A stretch of 64,000 bases of DNA from Robiginitomaculum antarcticum DSM 21748 (GTDB taxonomy: Bacteria; Pseudomonadota; Alphaproteobacteria; Caulobacterales; Maricaulaceae), in contig NZ_KB823011.1 in assembly GCF_000365025.1 (NCBI RefSeq), positions 1 through 64,000 on the forward strand. The letters are read 5' to 3'. Each line of letters opens with the position of its first letter. The stretch's first letter is position 1. This document shows, in pieces, positions 27,958-36,565 of this stretch. The notes beneath the pieces were generated by a model, which did no database searches, was not told where the DNA came from, and was given only the letters and a program-made list of their open reading frames with translations. The translations under genes were made by a program, and so were the position numbers.

Positions 27958-28014
27958 TTTATCGATAAAGACGATATCGAGAAAAGTCAATATAAATTAT
28001 CGATAAACGATAAT
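27958..28014. promoter_or_regulatory. Cluster of TATCGATA palindromes (operator candidate)
   Basis: The gap before the GIN-domain gene holds TTTATCGATAAA (27958-27969), CGATATCG (27972-27979) and ATTATCGATAAACGATAAT (27996-28014). The last contains both TTATCGATAA and the dyad ATTATCG-N5-CGATAAT. They lie 32-88 bp upstream of the start codon at 27926, a natural operator position. The regulator is not in the window. Confidence 0.6.
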
Positions 28015-28056
28015 TTTCAGGTGGTTTATGGGATTCGGGTTTAAAACCAAACGCCG

Positions 28057-29850
28057 CTAACCGTCTTCGTCTTCAGCGTCATCGTTGGTTAGTCTGTCAC
28101 TTTCAAAGACGATCCAATCATCAATACGGGTCTCTAAAATATTGAGCGGAACCGCCCCGTCAACCAGAACAGCGTCGTGGAAACGGCGGATATCAAAATC
28201 CGCGCCCAGAGCTGTTTCGGCGCGCTTGCGCAGCTCTAAAATTTTAAGTTCGCCCATTTTGTAGGCCAGCGCTTGTCCCGGCCATGCAATATAGCGGTCC
28301 GTCTCTGTCTTGATATTGTGCTCGGCCAGCGCGCTGTTTTCGCGCAGGCAGCTTTCCGCTTTGTCGCGGGTCCAGTCCATATAATGCATGCCTGTATCCA
28401 TAACCAGGCGGCAGGCCCGCCACATTTCATAGGTCAGGCGGCCAAATTGCTCATAAGGCGTGCGGTAAATGCCCATCTCAACGCCCAGTTTTTCGGCGTA
28501 AAGGCCCCAGCCTTCACCGAAAGCATGGGGATACAGGTTCTGACGAAATTCAGGAACGTCTTCCTGCTCTGCGGCCAGAGAAATCTGGTGGTGATGGCCG
28601 GGCACGCCTTCGTGGAGGGTGAGGGCGGGCAGGTTATATAGAGGACGTTGGGGGAGGTCATAAGTGTTGACCACGTAATTACCCGCTTTGCCCTGCTTGG
28701 CATTACCGCCAAAATACCGGCCCGTTGTATAATTCTGTTCAAGCTCTGCGGGCACAGCAATCACGCCGTAGGACAGCCGCGGTAGCGTCCCGAAGAACTC
28801 CGGCATTTTGCCGTCAATGCGCTTGGCAATATAAGAGGCTTCCTTAAGCAGATCTTCGCGAGAGGTCGCGTAGAATTGGGGATCCGTGCGCAGGAACACC
28901 AAAAATTCGGCAAATGTCCCGTCAAATCCCGTCTCACTTATAATCGCATTCATCTCGCTGCGGATGCGTTTGACTTCGGCCTGGCCGATTTTATGAACCT
29001 GCTCAGGTTTCATATCCAAAGTCGTATAATATTTAACCAGACGCGCGTAATTGGCGCGTCCACCCGGCGTCGACGACAAGCCGATTTTTGGACGCGCGGC
29101 GGGGACATATTCGGTCTCCATAAAGGCCAGCAGTTTTTTATAACTCGGCAGAACGGAGCGGCGGATAACGGCCAGTCCGTCCGATTTTATCTTGGAGCGC
29201 TGCGATTCAGGCAAGCGCGAATTCACGGTCATAAACGGCGCGGCCAGCGGATGGTTTTCAGCTGTTATGTGTGTGATATTGTGCACGCCTTTAACGACGC
29301 CGGGCATAATGGCGGCGGGCGCGGTATAGCCGCCGGCCATGCCGCGGCGCATATTGCTGATATGCTGGTCAAAATAGCGCGGCACGTCGCGCAGACGCGC
29401 TATATAATCACGGTAGTCAGCCTCGGTATCAAACCGGGTATTACGTACAGAATAGGTCAGACCGTTATAAAAGCCGCTATCATTGTTAAACGGAATGCGT
29501 GAGCCATCAATTGGAGCCAACAGAGCTTTCTGGGAGAGCGTCCAACCGACCAGCGCGTAATTGAGTTTTTCGTCATCAGGCAAATCGCTCAAAGAAATTG
29601 ATTCCCAACGCGCGCGAAAGGCTTCGTCCTGCTGCGATATTTTGCGCTTTGCCTCGGGGCTGACATCGGGCAGGCGGCGGCGCGCGGCCTTATCGCCCTC
29701 CAGACCTGCGGCGACCGGGTCGGCCGCCATGTCGGCGGCGTGCATGTCTTCGATCAAATTCTCCAACAGCGCGCTGGATTTATCCTCTTGCGCGGCGACC
29801 GGCAGGGTGAAGAGACAAAGCGAAAAGGCGAGGATAAAAAATCGAGACAT
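28057..29850 (-). CDS. DUF885 family exported protein (HEGxPGHH metallopeptidase-like)
   Basis: A 597-residue secreted protein with a signal peptide (MSRFFILAFSLCLFTLPVAAQ). The C-terminal half contains LHEGVPGHHHQ, the hallmark of DUF885 and reminiscent of a zinc-binding HExxxH site, followed by GEGWGLYAEKLG. The family is usually annotated as putative peptidases; activity is unproven. ATG 29850 is chosen because AGGG lies just upstream and the signal peptide starts there; the frame remains open to 29907. A smaller protein with the same motif is encoded at 54800-56161. Confidence 0.88.
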   Translation of the reverse strand: MSRFFILAFSLCLFTLPVAAQEDKSSALLENLIEDMHAADMAADPVAAGLEGDKAARRRLPDVSPEAKRKISQQDEAFRARWESISLSDLPDDEKLNYALVGWTLSQKALLAPIDGSRIPFNNDSGFYNGLTYSVRNTRFDTEADYRDYIARLRDVPRYFDQHISNMRRGMAGGYTAPAAIMPGVVKGVHNITHITAENHPLAAPFMTVNSRLPESQRSKIKSDGLAVIRRSVLPSYKKLLAFMETEYVPAARPKIGLSSTPGGRANYARLVKYYTTLDMKPEQVHKIGQAEVKRIRSEMNAIISETGFDGTFAEFLVFLRTDPQFYATSREDLLKEASYIAKRIDGKMPEFFGTLPRLSYGVIAVPAELEQNYTTGRYFGGNAKQGKAGNYVVNTYDLPQRPLYNLPALTLHEGVPGHHHQISLAAEQEDVPEFRQNLYPHAFGEGWGLYAEKLGVEMGIYRTPYEQFGRLTYEMWRACRLVMDTGMHYMDWTRDKAESCLRENSALAEHNIKTETDRYIAWPGQALAYKMGELKILELRKRAETALGADFDIRRFHDAVLVDGAVPLNILETRIDDWIVFESDRLTNDDAEDEDG

Positions 29851-29960
29851 GGAAACCCTATGAAAATGTGTTAACGTAATCCTAACGGCGTCTTTGCCCC
29901 GCGCCAAGGGTCAAGCGGGGCATTGCTGATAATTCCACAGCCCAAATAGGTCATTTATTT

Positions 29961-30554
29961 ATGAAAACTTTTAGCCTCATCGCTTTCGCCGCAATTTTAG
30001 CAGCGTGTTCGGCAAAACCGGCGCCCCAAGACGCCTTTATGGACAAAATTCAAACCTATTGCGGAAAAGCCTATGCAGGTAAATTAGTGTCCACCGATAC
30101 ACAGGACGCCGATATGGCCGGCGCGAATATGGTCATGCATGTTCGCGAGTGCAGCGACACTGAGGTAAAGATCAGTTTTAACGTTGATGATAACCGCTCG
30201 CGGACATGGGTGATGACAGACACAGGCGAGGGCCTACGCCTGAAACACGATCACCGCCATGAAGACGGCAGCGAAGACGCGGTCACCCAATATGGCGGCG
30301 ATACCGATCATCCGGGTACAGATCTTCGGCAGAATTTTCCGGTCGATCAATATTCTATCGACATGTTCAATGAAAACGGGCTTGAGGTATCGACAACGAA
30401 TGTCTGGGCGTTTTATTTTGACGATGACCAAGAGACCCTGACCTATGAAATGACGCGCCCCTATAAGGTCGAGCCGAAGACGCGCCTGTTTCAGGTTCAG
30501 TTCGATATGTCCGAGGAGATCGCGACGCCCGATGCAAGCTGGGGACATGAGTAA
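29961..30554 (+). CDS. Hypothetical lipoprotein
   Basis: A 197-residue protein with a signal peptide and lipobox (FAAILAACSAKP). Two mature Cys (in QTYCGKAY and VRECSD) could form a disulfide. The rest is beta-strand-like with many Asp/Glu and a His/Asp-rich stretch (LKHDHRHEDGSED). I do not recognise the family. It is followed at 30573 by the gene-free DUF559-type repeat element. Confidence 0.75.
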   Translation: MKTFSLIAFAAILAACSAKPAPQDAFMDKIQTYCGKAYAGKLVSTDTQDADMAGANMVMHVRECSDTEVKISFNVDDNRSRTWVMTDTGEGLRLKHDHRHEDGSEDAVTQYGGDTDHPGTDLRQNFPVDQYSIDMFNENGLEVSTTNVWAFYFDDDQETLTYEMTRPYKVEPKTRLFQVQFDMSEEIATPDASWGHE

Positions 30555-30572
30555 CCTTAATTGAAAGAAACC

Positions 30573-30752
30573 TCACCCCCTCCGCCTTCAGCCTAAAGGC
30601 TTCCTGCACCTCCCCCTCTAAAGAGGTGGCGGCCGATGTGCGACGATTTTTAGTATGAATGCCGTGTTTTACGGTCAAGGCGACCTCCACCGCCTCGGCG
30701 GGGGAGGTGGTTTTCGAACGCGAGTGAGAAAATCGGAGGGGGTGGGTCATTA
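30573..30752. mobile_element. Gene-free inverted-repeat element of the DUF559 type (MITE-like)
   Basis: The left arm (30573-30635) has CACCCCCTCCG, a small AGCCT/AGGCT hairpin and CACCTCCCCC-TCTAAAGA-GGTGG. The right arm (about 30685-30752), read in reverse complement, has CCACCCCCTCCG, a variable segment and CACCTCCCCCGCC...GGTGGAG. These are the two boxes of the element at 1-470, in the same order. Only about 50 bp lie between the arms, with no nuclease gene. It looks like a non-autonomous derivative, inserted between the lipoprotein gene and the infC terminator. Confidence 0.7.
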
Positions 30753-30765
30753 AAAATACCCATAA

Positions 30766-30793
30766 AAAAAGCCCCGCCGGAGCGGAGCTTTCA
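30766..30793 (-). terminator. Rho-independent terminator of infC
   Basis: Read on the minus strand: AGCTCCGC-TCCG-GCGGGGCT followed by seven T. It lies about 20 bp beyond the infC stop codon, which also supports infC being the end of its transcript. Confidence 0.85.
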
Positions 30794-30812
30794 CAATAAA
30801 TCTAAAAGACGT

Positions 30813-31349
30813 TTATTTTGGCGCGATGACCATGGTCATCATGCGGCCTTCGGTCTTGGGCTGAAATTCGACTTTCATAATCTCGTCAAAGTCTTCTTTG
30901 ACGCGGTTTAGCAGATCGACACCTCTGTCCATATGGGCCATTTCGCGACCGCGGAAGCGGATGGTGACTTTGACCTTATCGCCGCGCTCCAAGAATTTGC
31001 GGATCGCGCGGCCTTTTACATCATAATCATGCGTATCGATATTCGGACGCATTTTGATTTCTTTGACCTCTTGGGTCTTTTGGCGCTTCTTAGAGGCCGC
31101 TTTTTTCTTCTGATTTTCAAAGCGGACTTTGCCGTAATCCAGAATTTTGACGACAGGAAGCTTGGGGTCAGGCGCCACTTCAACCAAATCAAGCCCGGCA
31201 GCGCGGGCTGCGTTAAGGGCATCGACAATTGAAACTTCGCCTTTTTTTTCTCCGTCCTCTGTAATCAGAAGGACGCGGGACGCCTCAATATCGGAATTGA
31301 TCCGCGGTCCCTTGCGGGAGGGCGGGGCGGCAAGTGGTCTTCTAGCTAT
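30813..31349 (-). CDS. infC: Translation initiation factor IF-3 (ATA start)
   Basis: IF3 of 178 residues from an inferred ATA codon at 31349. The N-domain includes GPRINSDIEASRVLLI and LDLVEVAPDP. The C-domain contains KILDYGKVRFE, VKEIKMRPNIDTHDYD and VTIRFRGREMAH, and ends MVIAPK. Conventional starts (TTG 31187) would remove most of the N-domain. TGGAG lies 8 bases before the ATA, in frame. IF3 genes classically begin with rare codons (AUU in E. coli), allowing IF3 to repress its own translation. It is separate from rpmI-rplT, which lie at 37867 on the other strand. Confidence 0.93.
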   Translation of the reverse strand: MARRPLAAPPSRKGPRINSDIEASRVLLITEDGEKKGEVSIVDALNAARAAGLDLVEVAPDPKLPVVKILDYGKVRFENQKKKAASKKRQKTQEVKEIKMRPNIDTHDYDVKGRAIRKFLERGDKVKVTIRFRGREMAHMDRGVDLLNRVKEDFDEIMKVEFQPKTEGRMMTMVIAPK

Positions 31350-31453
31350 ATGTAAATCTCCAAAGTGGCTTCTGACAAATGTGTTTGTATCATAGAGGGC
31401 TATATGACGCTAATCGCTTAAAATACAAGCCGCAAAGCCCGTAATGACGCGTT

Positions 31454-32569
31454 TTAACGCGGTTTTGACAGCAGAGTGTCGTAAAGCTGCAACACCGCGT
31501 CCTGCATTGCGGTATCTGAGAAGTTTTCCATAATATGCGCGCGTGAGGTTTTAGGCGAAAACGCCCTGGACGCCCCGTCAGTTAAAGCGGTCGCGAGCGC
31601 GGCCACATCGGACGGCGTCACCCGCGCGCCGGTCACGCCGTCAATCACGGTTTCGCGCGCCCCGCCATGGTCGCTGGCGATGACCCATTTTCCCATAGCC
31701 TGCGCTTCAGCCGCGACGCGGCCAAAGGCTTCCGGGTCGGTCGAGCAGGACAAAACGTAATCGGCGCAACTGTAAGCCACCGGCATGTCAGCGCTGTGCC
31801 CGGGAATGCGCAGGCGGTCTGTAACGCCCAGATCGTACGCTATATCCCACAGCTGCCCTACATAATCGTCGCGGCCTTGCGCGTCGCCAAGACAGACCAG
31901 AACGCTGGTTTTATCATCTGTTTGCGCCAAAGCCGCGATTGCGATTTTCTGTCCCTTCCAGCCTGTCAGCCGTCCGGGCAGGAGATAGAGAGGCGCAGAG
32001 GGCGGCACGTTCCATATCGCCCGCTGCGCGGCGATTTCTTGCGCCGAAATATGCGCCGGATCAAAGCGGGCCATATCCACGCCGCGCGCAATAACGGTGA
32101 TCTTGGCCTTATCCGTGCCGTGCTCGGCGATAATGTGATCAGCGGTAAACTGAGAATTAGCGATGATGGCATCGCTGCGCGTCATAGAGGCATTATACCA
32201 GCGTTTCAGTGCTGATGTGGCATTGTAAATACCGTGATATGTCGTGACGTATTTCGCGTCTCTGGTCTTAACGGCCATCGCGCAGGACAGAGCCGGAGCG
32301 CGGCTGCGCACATGGACTATATCAATGTCAAGAGCGTCGATTAGCTGGCCGAGGCGGCTAGCATTTTGCCATATCGTGAACGGGTTTTTACTATCCACCG
32401 GCAAAAGGTGCAATATCCCGCCCGCTTCGGCCAGTTCGGCTTCCAGCCGACCGCCCGCGCTGGCGACATGGGCCTCATGCCCGGCCGCAGTGAGGGCCTG
32501 CGCAATCTCAATCGTCGTGCGCTCGACGCCGCCGGCAGACAATTGCGGAACAACTTGAAGGACTTTCAT
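31454..32569 (-). CDS. Glycosyltransferase family 4 (GT-B)
   Basis: A 371-residue GT-B glycosyltransferase. It starts MKVLQVVPQLSAGGVERTTIE, the Gly-rich acceptor-side loop. The C-domain has LLPGRLTGWKGQ, then DPEAFGRVAAEAQAMG, the EX7E-type retaining-transferase motif with the nucleotide-sugar-binding Glu. It may build lipopolysaccharide or another surface glycan. The start codon ATG 32569 lies only 48 bp from the divergent hydrolase start at 32617, so the two share a small promoter region. Confidence 0.88.
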   Translation of the reverse strand: MKVLQVVPQLSAGGVERTTIEIAQALTAAGHEAHVASAGGRLEAELAEAGGILHLLPVDSKNPFTIWQNASRLGQLIDALDIDIVHVRSRAPALSCAMAVKTRDAKYVTTYHGIYNATSALKRWYNASMTRSDAIIANSQFTADHIIAEHGTDKAKITVIARGVDMARFDPAHISAQEIAAQRAIWNVPPSAPLYLLPGRLTGWKGQKIAIAALAQTDDKTSVLVCLGDAQGRDDYVGQLWDIAYDLGVTDRLRIPGHSADMPVAYSCADYVLSCSTDPEAFGRVAAEAQAMGKWVIASDHGGARETVIDGVTGARVTPSDVAALATALTDGASRAFSPKTSRAHIMENFSDTAMQDAVLQLYDTLLSKPR

Positions 32570-32616
32570 GGCTGCGCCATACAATGTGTATGTCCATTAC
32601 GCTAGAAGGAGATTCT

Positions 32617-33375
32617 ATGAGCGCTTTAAAATATTTGTACAGCGCAGATGGGTCAAAACTGGCTTATAAGCAGAGTATAGGCCGGAACACGCCGGGCTAT
32701 ATCTGGTGCGGGGGATTAAAGTCAGACATGGAAGGCGGCAAGGCGACAACGCTTCATGACTGGGCCGCGCGTACGGATAGACCTTATCTGCGTTTTGATT
32801 ATTATGGTCACGGGGCGAGCGAAGGCCACTTCCGCGAAGGCACAATCAGCCGCTGGACGGACGACACGCTCTCTGTTTTGGATGAGTTAACCGACGGTCC
32901 GCAGATTATATTCGGCTCGTCTATGGGGGCGTGGACAGCCTTGAGGACGGCGCTTGCACGGCCAAAGCGCGTCAAAGCGCTTATTTTAATTTCACCTGCC
33001 CCGGACTTTACTGAAAAACTGATGTGGGCGCGGTTTAGCGAGACGATTCGAGCGCAAATTATGGAGGAGGGGATGTATCTCGAGCCCAGTGATTATGGTG
33101 AACCTTATGAAATTACCCGCGAGCTTATTGTTGATGGCCGGGCCAACCAGATGATGGATGCTCCCATTGATTTCTCCGGCCCCGTCCGAATTTTGCAGGG
33201 AAATGATGATATCCCGGTTCCGCCGGCCCATAGCCGCAAGCTCGTCGATCTCATCACCTCCGACGATATCACCTATACCGTTATTAAAGGCGGCGATCAC
33301 AGCCTGTCCCGCCCCGATGATTTACGCCGTCTTATTGCAACGGCTGAAGAGGTCGAGGCGGTGGTTTCGGGGTAA
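32617..33375 (+). CDS. Alpha/beta hydrolase
   Basis: A 252-residue hydrolase with FDYYGHGASEG in the core, the nucleophile elbow FGSSMGAWTAL (GSSMG), a later NDDIPVPP with a likely catalytic Asp, and GGDHSLSRPDD with the His. This resembles the small cytoplasmic 2-hydroxymuconate-like or BEM46-type esterases. The start ATG 32617 follows GGAG closely; the longer frame to 32584 lacks support. A strong hairpin region follows the stop (33405-33481). Confidence 0.83.
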   Translation: MSALKYLYSADGSKLAYKQSIGRNTPGYIWCGGLKSDMEGGKATTLHDWAARTDRPYLRFDYYGHGASEGHFREGTISRWTDDTLSVLDELTDGPQIIFGSSMGAWTALRTALARPKRVKALILISPAPDFTEKLMWARFSETIRAQIMEEGMYLEPSDYGEPYEITRELIVDGRANQMMDAPIDFSGPVRILQGNDDIPVPPAHSRKLVDLITSDDITYTVIKGGDHSLSRPDDLRRLIATAEEVEAVVSG

Positions 33376-33447
33376 GGCTTGAGCATGTCAGCTTTCGCTG
33401 GCCTAACAATCTCTGCAAAGCCTAAGTTCGACATGTAAGCCGAAATT

Positions 33448-33481
33448 CGGCAATGCAGAGACGTTGAATTGCCGGTTTTTT
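33448..33481 (+). terminator. Terminator hairpin within mutually exclusive RNA structures
   Basis: CGGCAAT (33448-33454) pairs with ATTGCCG (33468-33474), followed by GTTTTTT. The left arm overlaps GCCGAA-A-TTCGGC (33439-33451), and the loop contains TGCAGAGA, which can pair with TCTCTGCA at 33410-33417. These pairings exclude each other, as in attenuators. Confidence 0.65.
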
Positions 33482-33535
33482 AGGAAGGGTTGCTAAAATT
33501 TACCAATTTAGTAAATTAAATTCAGGGGGAATTCC

Positions 33536-34006
33536 ATGTTTAGATTTATGAAAATGATAGGAAGTGTGTTGATTATAGGCTTGCCCGTTTGTGCGCAGGC
33601 CCAAATATTACCCATGACTCCGCCAACCCTTAATGAAGCCAATGCGAAAAAAATTGGAGAAATTTCATTTGATTGTGCGGGGCTCAGCTATGGCATTTCT
33701 CAATATCTGGGGGCTAAAGCCGATGAAGATTCGAAAGCAAAGGCTAAGGATGTTCGGCGTATCGGGGCCGAGGCTGAAACTGTCACCGAATTCATGTGGG
33801 TGCTAAGAGGAGAGGATGCGCGGCATTTGAGCCAATATATAGACGGAAAAAGAATGTATTATTACAAAAAGCTGACCGAAGAAGGCGAGCAGGCGATAGC
33901 ATCCGAATTAAAAAAATGTGGTGACTTTCGACAGATGCAAAGCGTTTTGGCTCAACTCGCGCCTGTTCTTGTCAAAAAAGGTGAGGTAGACTTCAGTAGT
34001 CCTTAG
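33536..34006 (+). CDS. Secreted protein of unknown function
   Basis: A 156-residue protein with a Sec signal peptide (MFRFMKMIGSVLIIGLPVCAQA) and a mainly helical, charged mature part. Two mature Cys (SFDCAGLSY and LKKCGDF) could form a disulfide. No domain is recognised. Its codons are somewhat AT-richer than those of neighbours. Upstream lies the attenuator-like region, and rpoN follows on the same strand about 140 bp later. Confidence 0.7.
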   Translation: MFRFMKMIGSVLIIGLPVCAQAQILPMTPPTLNEANAKKIGEISFDCAGLSYGISQYLGAKADEDSKAKAKDVRRIGAEAETVTEFMWVLRGEDARHLSQYIDGKRMYYYKKLTEEGEQAIASELKKCGDFRQMQSVLAQLAPVLVKKGEVDFSSP

Positions 34007-34144
34007 CGTGACATCGCCGCGGCCCGAAAATTGCATAGGCGTAAAATATCCTTAAGTCTTTTCGTCTATAACCCCCTTATTCTAACGGTGGATCGCTTCC
34101 AAAGAGGGGCGGCCACGGTCGTCTGTTTGGGCAGGGTAGTAGTT

Positions 34145-35659
34145 ATGGCGATAAGCCAACGCTTAAAATTAAAACAGAGTCAGTCTCTGGTGATGACGCC
34201 GCAATTGCAGCAGGCTATCAAGCTGTTGCAGCTGTCCAATATTGAGCTGGCGGCTTTTGTCGAAGAACAGCTGGAAAGTAATCCGCTGCTTGAGCGCGGT
34301 ACAGGCGATGAGAACCGACGCGGCGAAGAGGCGGCGCAAACATCACCTGATAGCGATTATTCCGAGATGGAATTATCCACCTCCGACGCCGCCGCCTCGG
34401 ATGCGATAGACGCGCCTGATCATGCTATGGACAGCGAAGCCAGCTATGCTGAAACCAACCCGCCGGCCCCCGCCGCGGATGTGGGCGGCACGGTTGACTG
34501 GTCCAAATCCTCAAGCGCGGGCGGCAGCTTTAACAGCAGCGGCGATTATGACGCCGCGGCGAATACGGCGGCGGAGCTGACCCTACAAGACGCGCTGACC
34601 GAGCAGTTCGCTATGACGGCGCCGGATATGACCGAGCGGCTGATCGGCGCCAATCTGATCGATCACGTTGATGAAAATGGTTATTTACAAGCCAGCGTGC
34701 TTGATATTGCGATGCGCCTTGGCGTGGATATTGACCGTGTCGAGCAGGTGCTGTTGCTGATGCAAACCTTTGATCCCATTGGGGTTATGGCGCGCGATCT
34801 TCGCGAATGTCTGGCGCTGCAACTCAAAGAGCGCGGACAATTATGCCCATCCATGGAGGCGCTACTGGATAATTTGCGCCTGCTTGCGGGACATGATTTG
34901 GGCAAGCTCGCCAAATGCTGCAATGTTTCGCGCGACACGCTCAATGAGATGATCCAGAGCATTAAAAAGCTGTCGCCAAAACCGGGACTGCGTTACGGCA
35001 GTTCGGCCTCTGCCGTGGTGGAACCGGACATATTTGTGCGCGAAAAGCCCAATGGCGGCTGGGCGGTGGAACTGAATTCCGATACTTTGCCGCGCGTTTT
35101 GGTCAATTCACGCTATTATGCCGAGGTCTGCGCGCTGACCTCGGATGAGCAGACCCGCACCTTTATGAGCGAGTGTCAGGCCAATGCCAGCTGGCTGGTC
35201 AAATCCCTGGATCAACGCGCCCGCACGATACTCAAAGTCGCCAGCGAACTGGTTAAACAACAGGACGGCTTTTTCGCTTACGGTATTGACCATATGCGGC
35301 CACTTAATTTGAAACAGATTGCCGACGCCATTGAAATGCATGAATCCACCGTTAGCCGCGTGACGAGCAATAAATATATGGCGACGCCGCGCGGCACATT
35401 TGAGCTGAAATATTTCTTCACCGCCGCGATTCCCGCAATTGGCGGCGCGCCGATGCACAGCGCGGAGACCGTCCGCCATAAGATCAAAATCTTGATCAGT
35501 GAAGAGGTCGTTACCAATGTGCTGAGCGATGATAAGATTGTCGACCTACTGCGCGCACAAGGCATAGATATTGCGCGCCGCACAGTCGCCAAATACCGTG
35601 AATCAATGGGTGTACAGTCCAGCGTCGAGCGCCGCCGTCAGCTCAAGGCCGGGTCTTAG
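34145..35659 (+). CDS. rpoN: RNA polymerase sigma-54 factor
   Basis: A 504-residue sigma-54. The N-terminal Gln-rich region I includes LKLKQSQSLVMTPQLQQAIK, which contacts activators. An acidic, Ser/Asp-rich spacer follows. The core domain includes YLQASVLDIAMRLG and the HTH segment, and the RpoN box ARRTVAKYRESMG sits near the C-terminus. It recognises -24/-12 promoters and needs bEBP activators. ATG 34145 is chosen because homology starts there; the frame extends upstream to 34031 without recognisable sequence. The gene is followed by hpf and ptsN, as in many proteobacteria, but interrupted by a minus-strand gene. Confidence 0.95.
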   Translation: MAISQRLKLKQSQSLVMTPQLQQAIKLLQLSNIELAAFVEEQLESNPLLERGTGDENRRGEEAAQTSPDSDYSEMELSTSDAAASDAIDAPDHAMDSEASYAETNPPAPAADVGGTVDWSKSSSAGGSFNSSGDYDAAANTAAELTLQDALTEQFAMTAPDMTERLIGANLIDHVDENGYLQASVLDIAMRLGVDIDRVEQVLLLMQTFDPIGVMARDLRECLALQLKERGQLCPSMEALLDNLRLLAGHDLGKLAKCCNVSRDTLNEMIQSIKKLSPKPGLRYGSSASAVVEPDIFVREKPNGGWAVELNSDTLPRVLVNSRYYAEVCALTSDEQTRTFMSECQANASWLVKSLDQRARTILKVASELVKQQDGFFAYGIDHMRPLNLKQIADAIEMHESTVSRVTSNKYMATPRGTFELKYFFTAAIPAIGGAPMHSAETVRHKIKILISEEVVTNVLSDDKIVDLLRAQGIDIARRTVAKYRESMGVQSSVERRRQLKAGS

Positions 35660-36432
35660 AGAACCTCGCTGGCCGGACGTTGGCGCTGCAGGATAATTGT
35701 TGTCACCATCAAGACAAGCGCGCCGATACCGGCTGTTGCCACGATCGGCAGGCTCGAGCTTTCGGGTTGCAGGCGCGCCACAACCAGCCAGCCCAGACCC
35801 CAAATTACCGGAACGGCATAGGCGGCATTGCCATGCATCAGGCGCAGGTTGAAAACGACCCAGCCCAAGGCGGCGGCGAGGCAGAGCAGGGCGATAATGA
35901 GCGCGGGCAGGCCGAGACCGACGGGACTATAGGTGCCCAGTGAAGCCCAGTTCAGCCAAATTGCCAATGAGCACCAGCCCGCAATGGCGCTGACCGGCAT
36001 CCAGCATAAATAGCCCTCAATCTGCGAGAGTTCAGCCTTGCGGCGGGTGAAGATTACCGCGGCGCGGCACAAAAATAACACGGCAGGAACAAAGACAAAC
36101 GCGGTCAGCCATTTGGAGACTTCCGGCTGAGGGATTGACGCGACGAGTCCCCATAGGGCGACAAATCCAAATCCACCGACGGTCAGCCAGCCTGTATCGC
36201 GGTAAATCTCTTTATCGCGATACTTAGGAAGCATTTGGATGATGCCATATGAAATGCAGCCGACAAAGATCGGAAACCAAATGGAAAACGCAATGCCCGA
36301 CGGCACCAGCAAAGTATCCGTATAGTCCGACTGCTCTTGAATGGTGCGGCCAATCCCGATGAAGGACAGCGAAGAACATATCCACATAGCCGGGGCCAGA
36401 ATCAGGTTCAATATACGTCGCACGAAAATCAT
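35656..36432 (-). CDS. TspO/MBR-related multi-pass membrane protein
   Basis: About 258 residues with roughly seven or eight hydrophobic segments. The motif PSGIAFSIWFPIFVGCISYGIIQ-like region (residues about 44-66) resembles the PAGYAFSIWG(L/F)IY segment of large TspO-like tryptophan-rich proteins. Several Trp residues occur in membrane-proximal positions (for example GWLTV, LGWVVFNL). The assignment is tentative; ligand is unknown. ATG 36432 has AAGAGGT upstream. It sits on the opposite strand between rpoN and hpf, ending 4 bp inside rpoN's 3' end. Confidence 0.65.
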   Translation of the reverse strand: MIFVRRILNLILAPAMWICSSLSFIGIGRTIQEQSDYTDTLLVPSGIAFSIWFPIFVGCISYGIIQMLPKYRDKEIYRDTGWLTVGGFGFVALWGLVASIPQPEVSKWLTAFVFVPAVLFLCRAAVIFTRRKAELSQIEGYLCWMPVSAIAGWCSLAIWLNWASLGTYSPVGLGLPALIIALLCLAAALGWVVFNLRLMHGNAAYAVPVIWGLGWLVVARLQPESSSLPIVATAGIGALVLMVTTIILQRQRPASEVL

Positions 36433-36565
36433 AATACCTCTTTTTGGCAATCCCTAATTCTAGCCCAATATAGATTTCAAGGGAATTTTAAATTAAATTT
36501 TTGTCGGGCGACACGGCCTATCTGTCATGCTATTTAAAAGTTATAACAATAAGAAAGGTATATTT

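Noticed and set aside
30367-30750. 127-codon minus-strand frame
   Set aside because: It combines the repeat element with the antisense of the lipoprotein gene; no start signal and no motifs.
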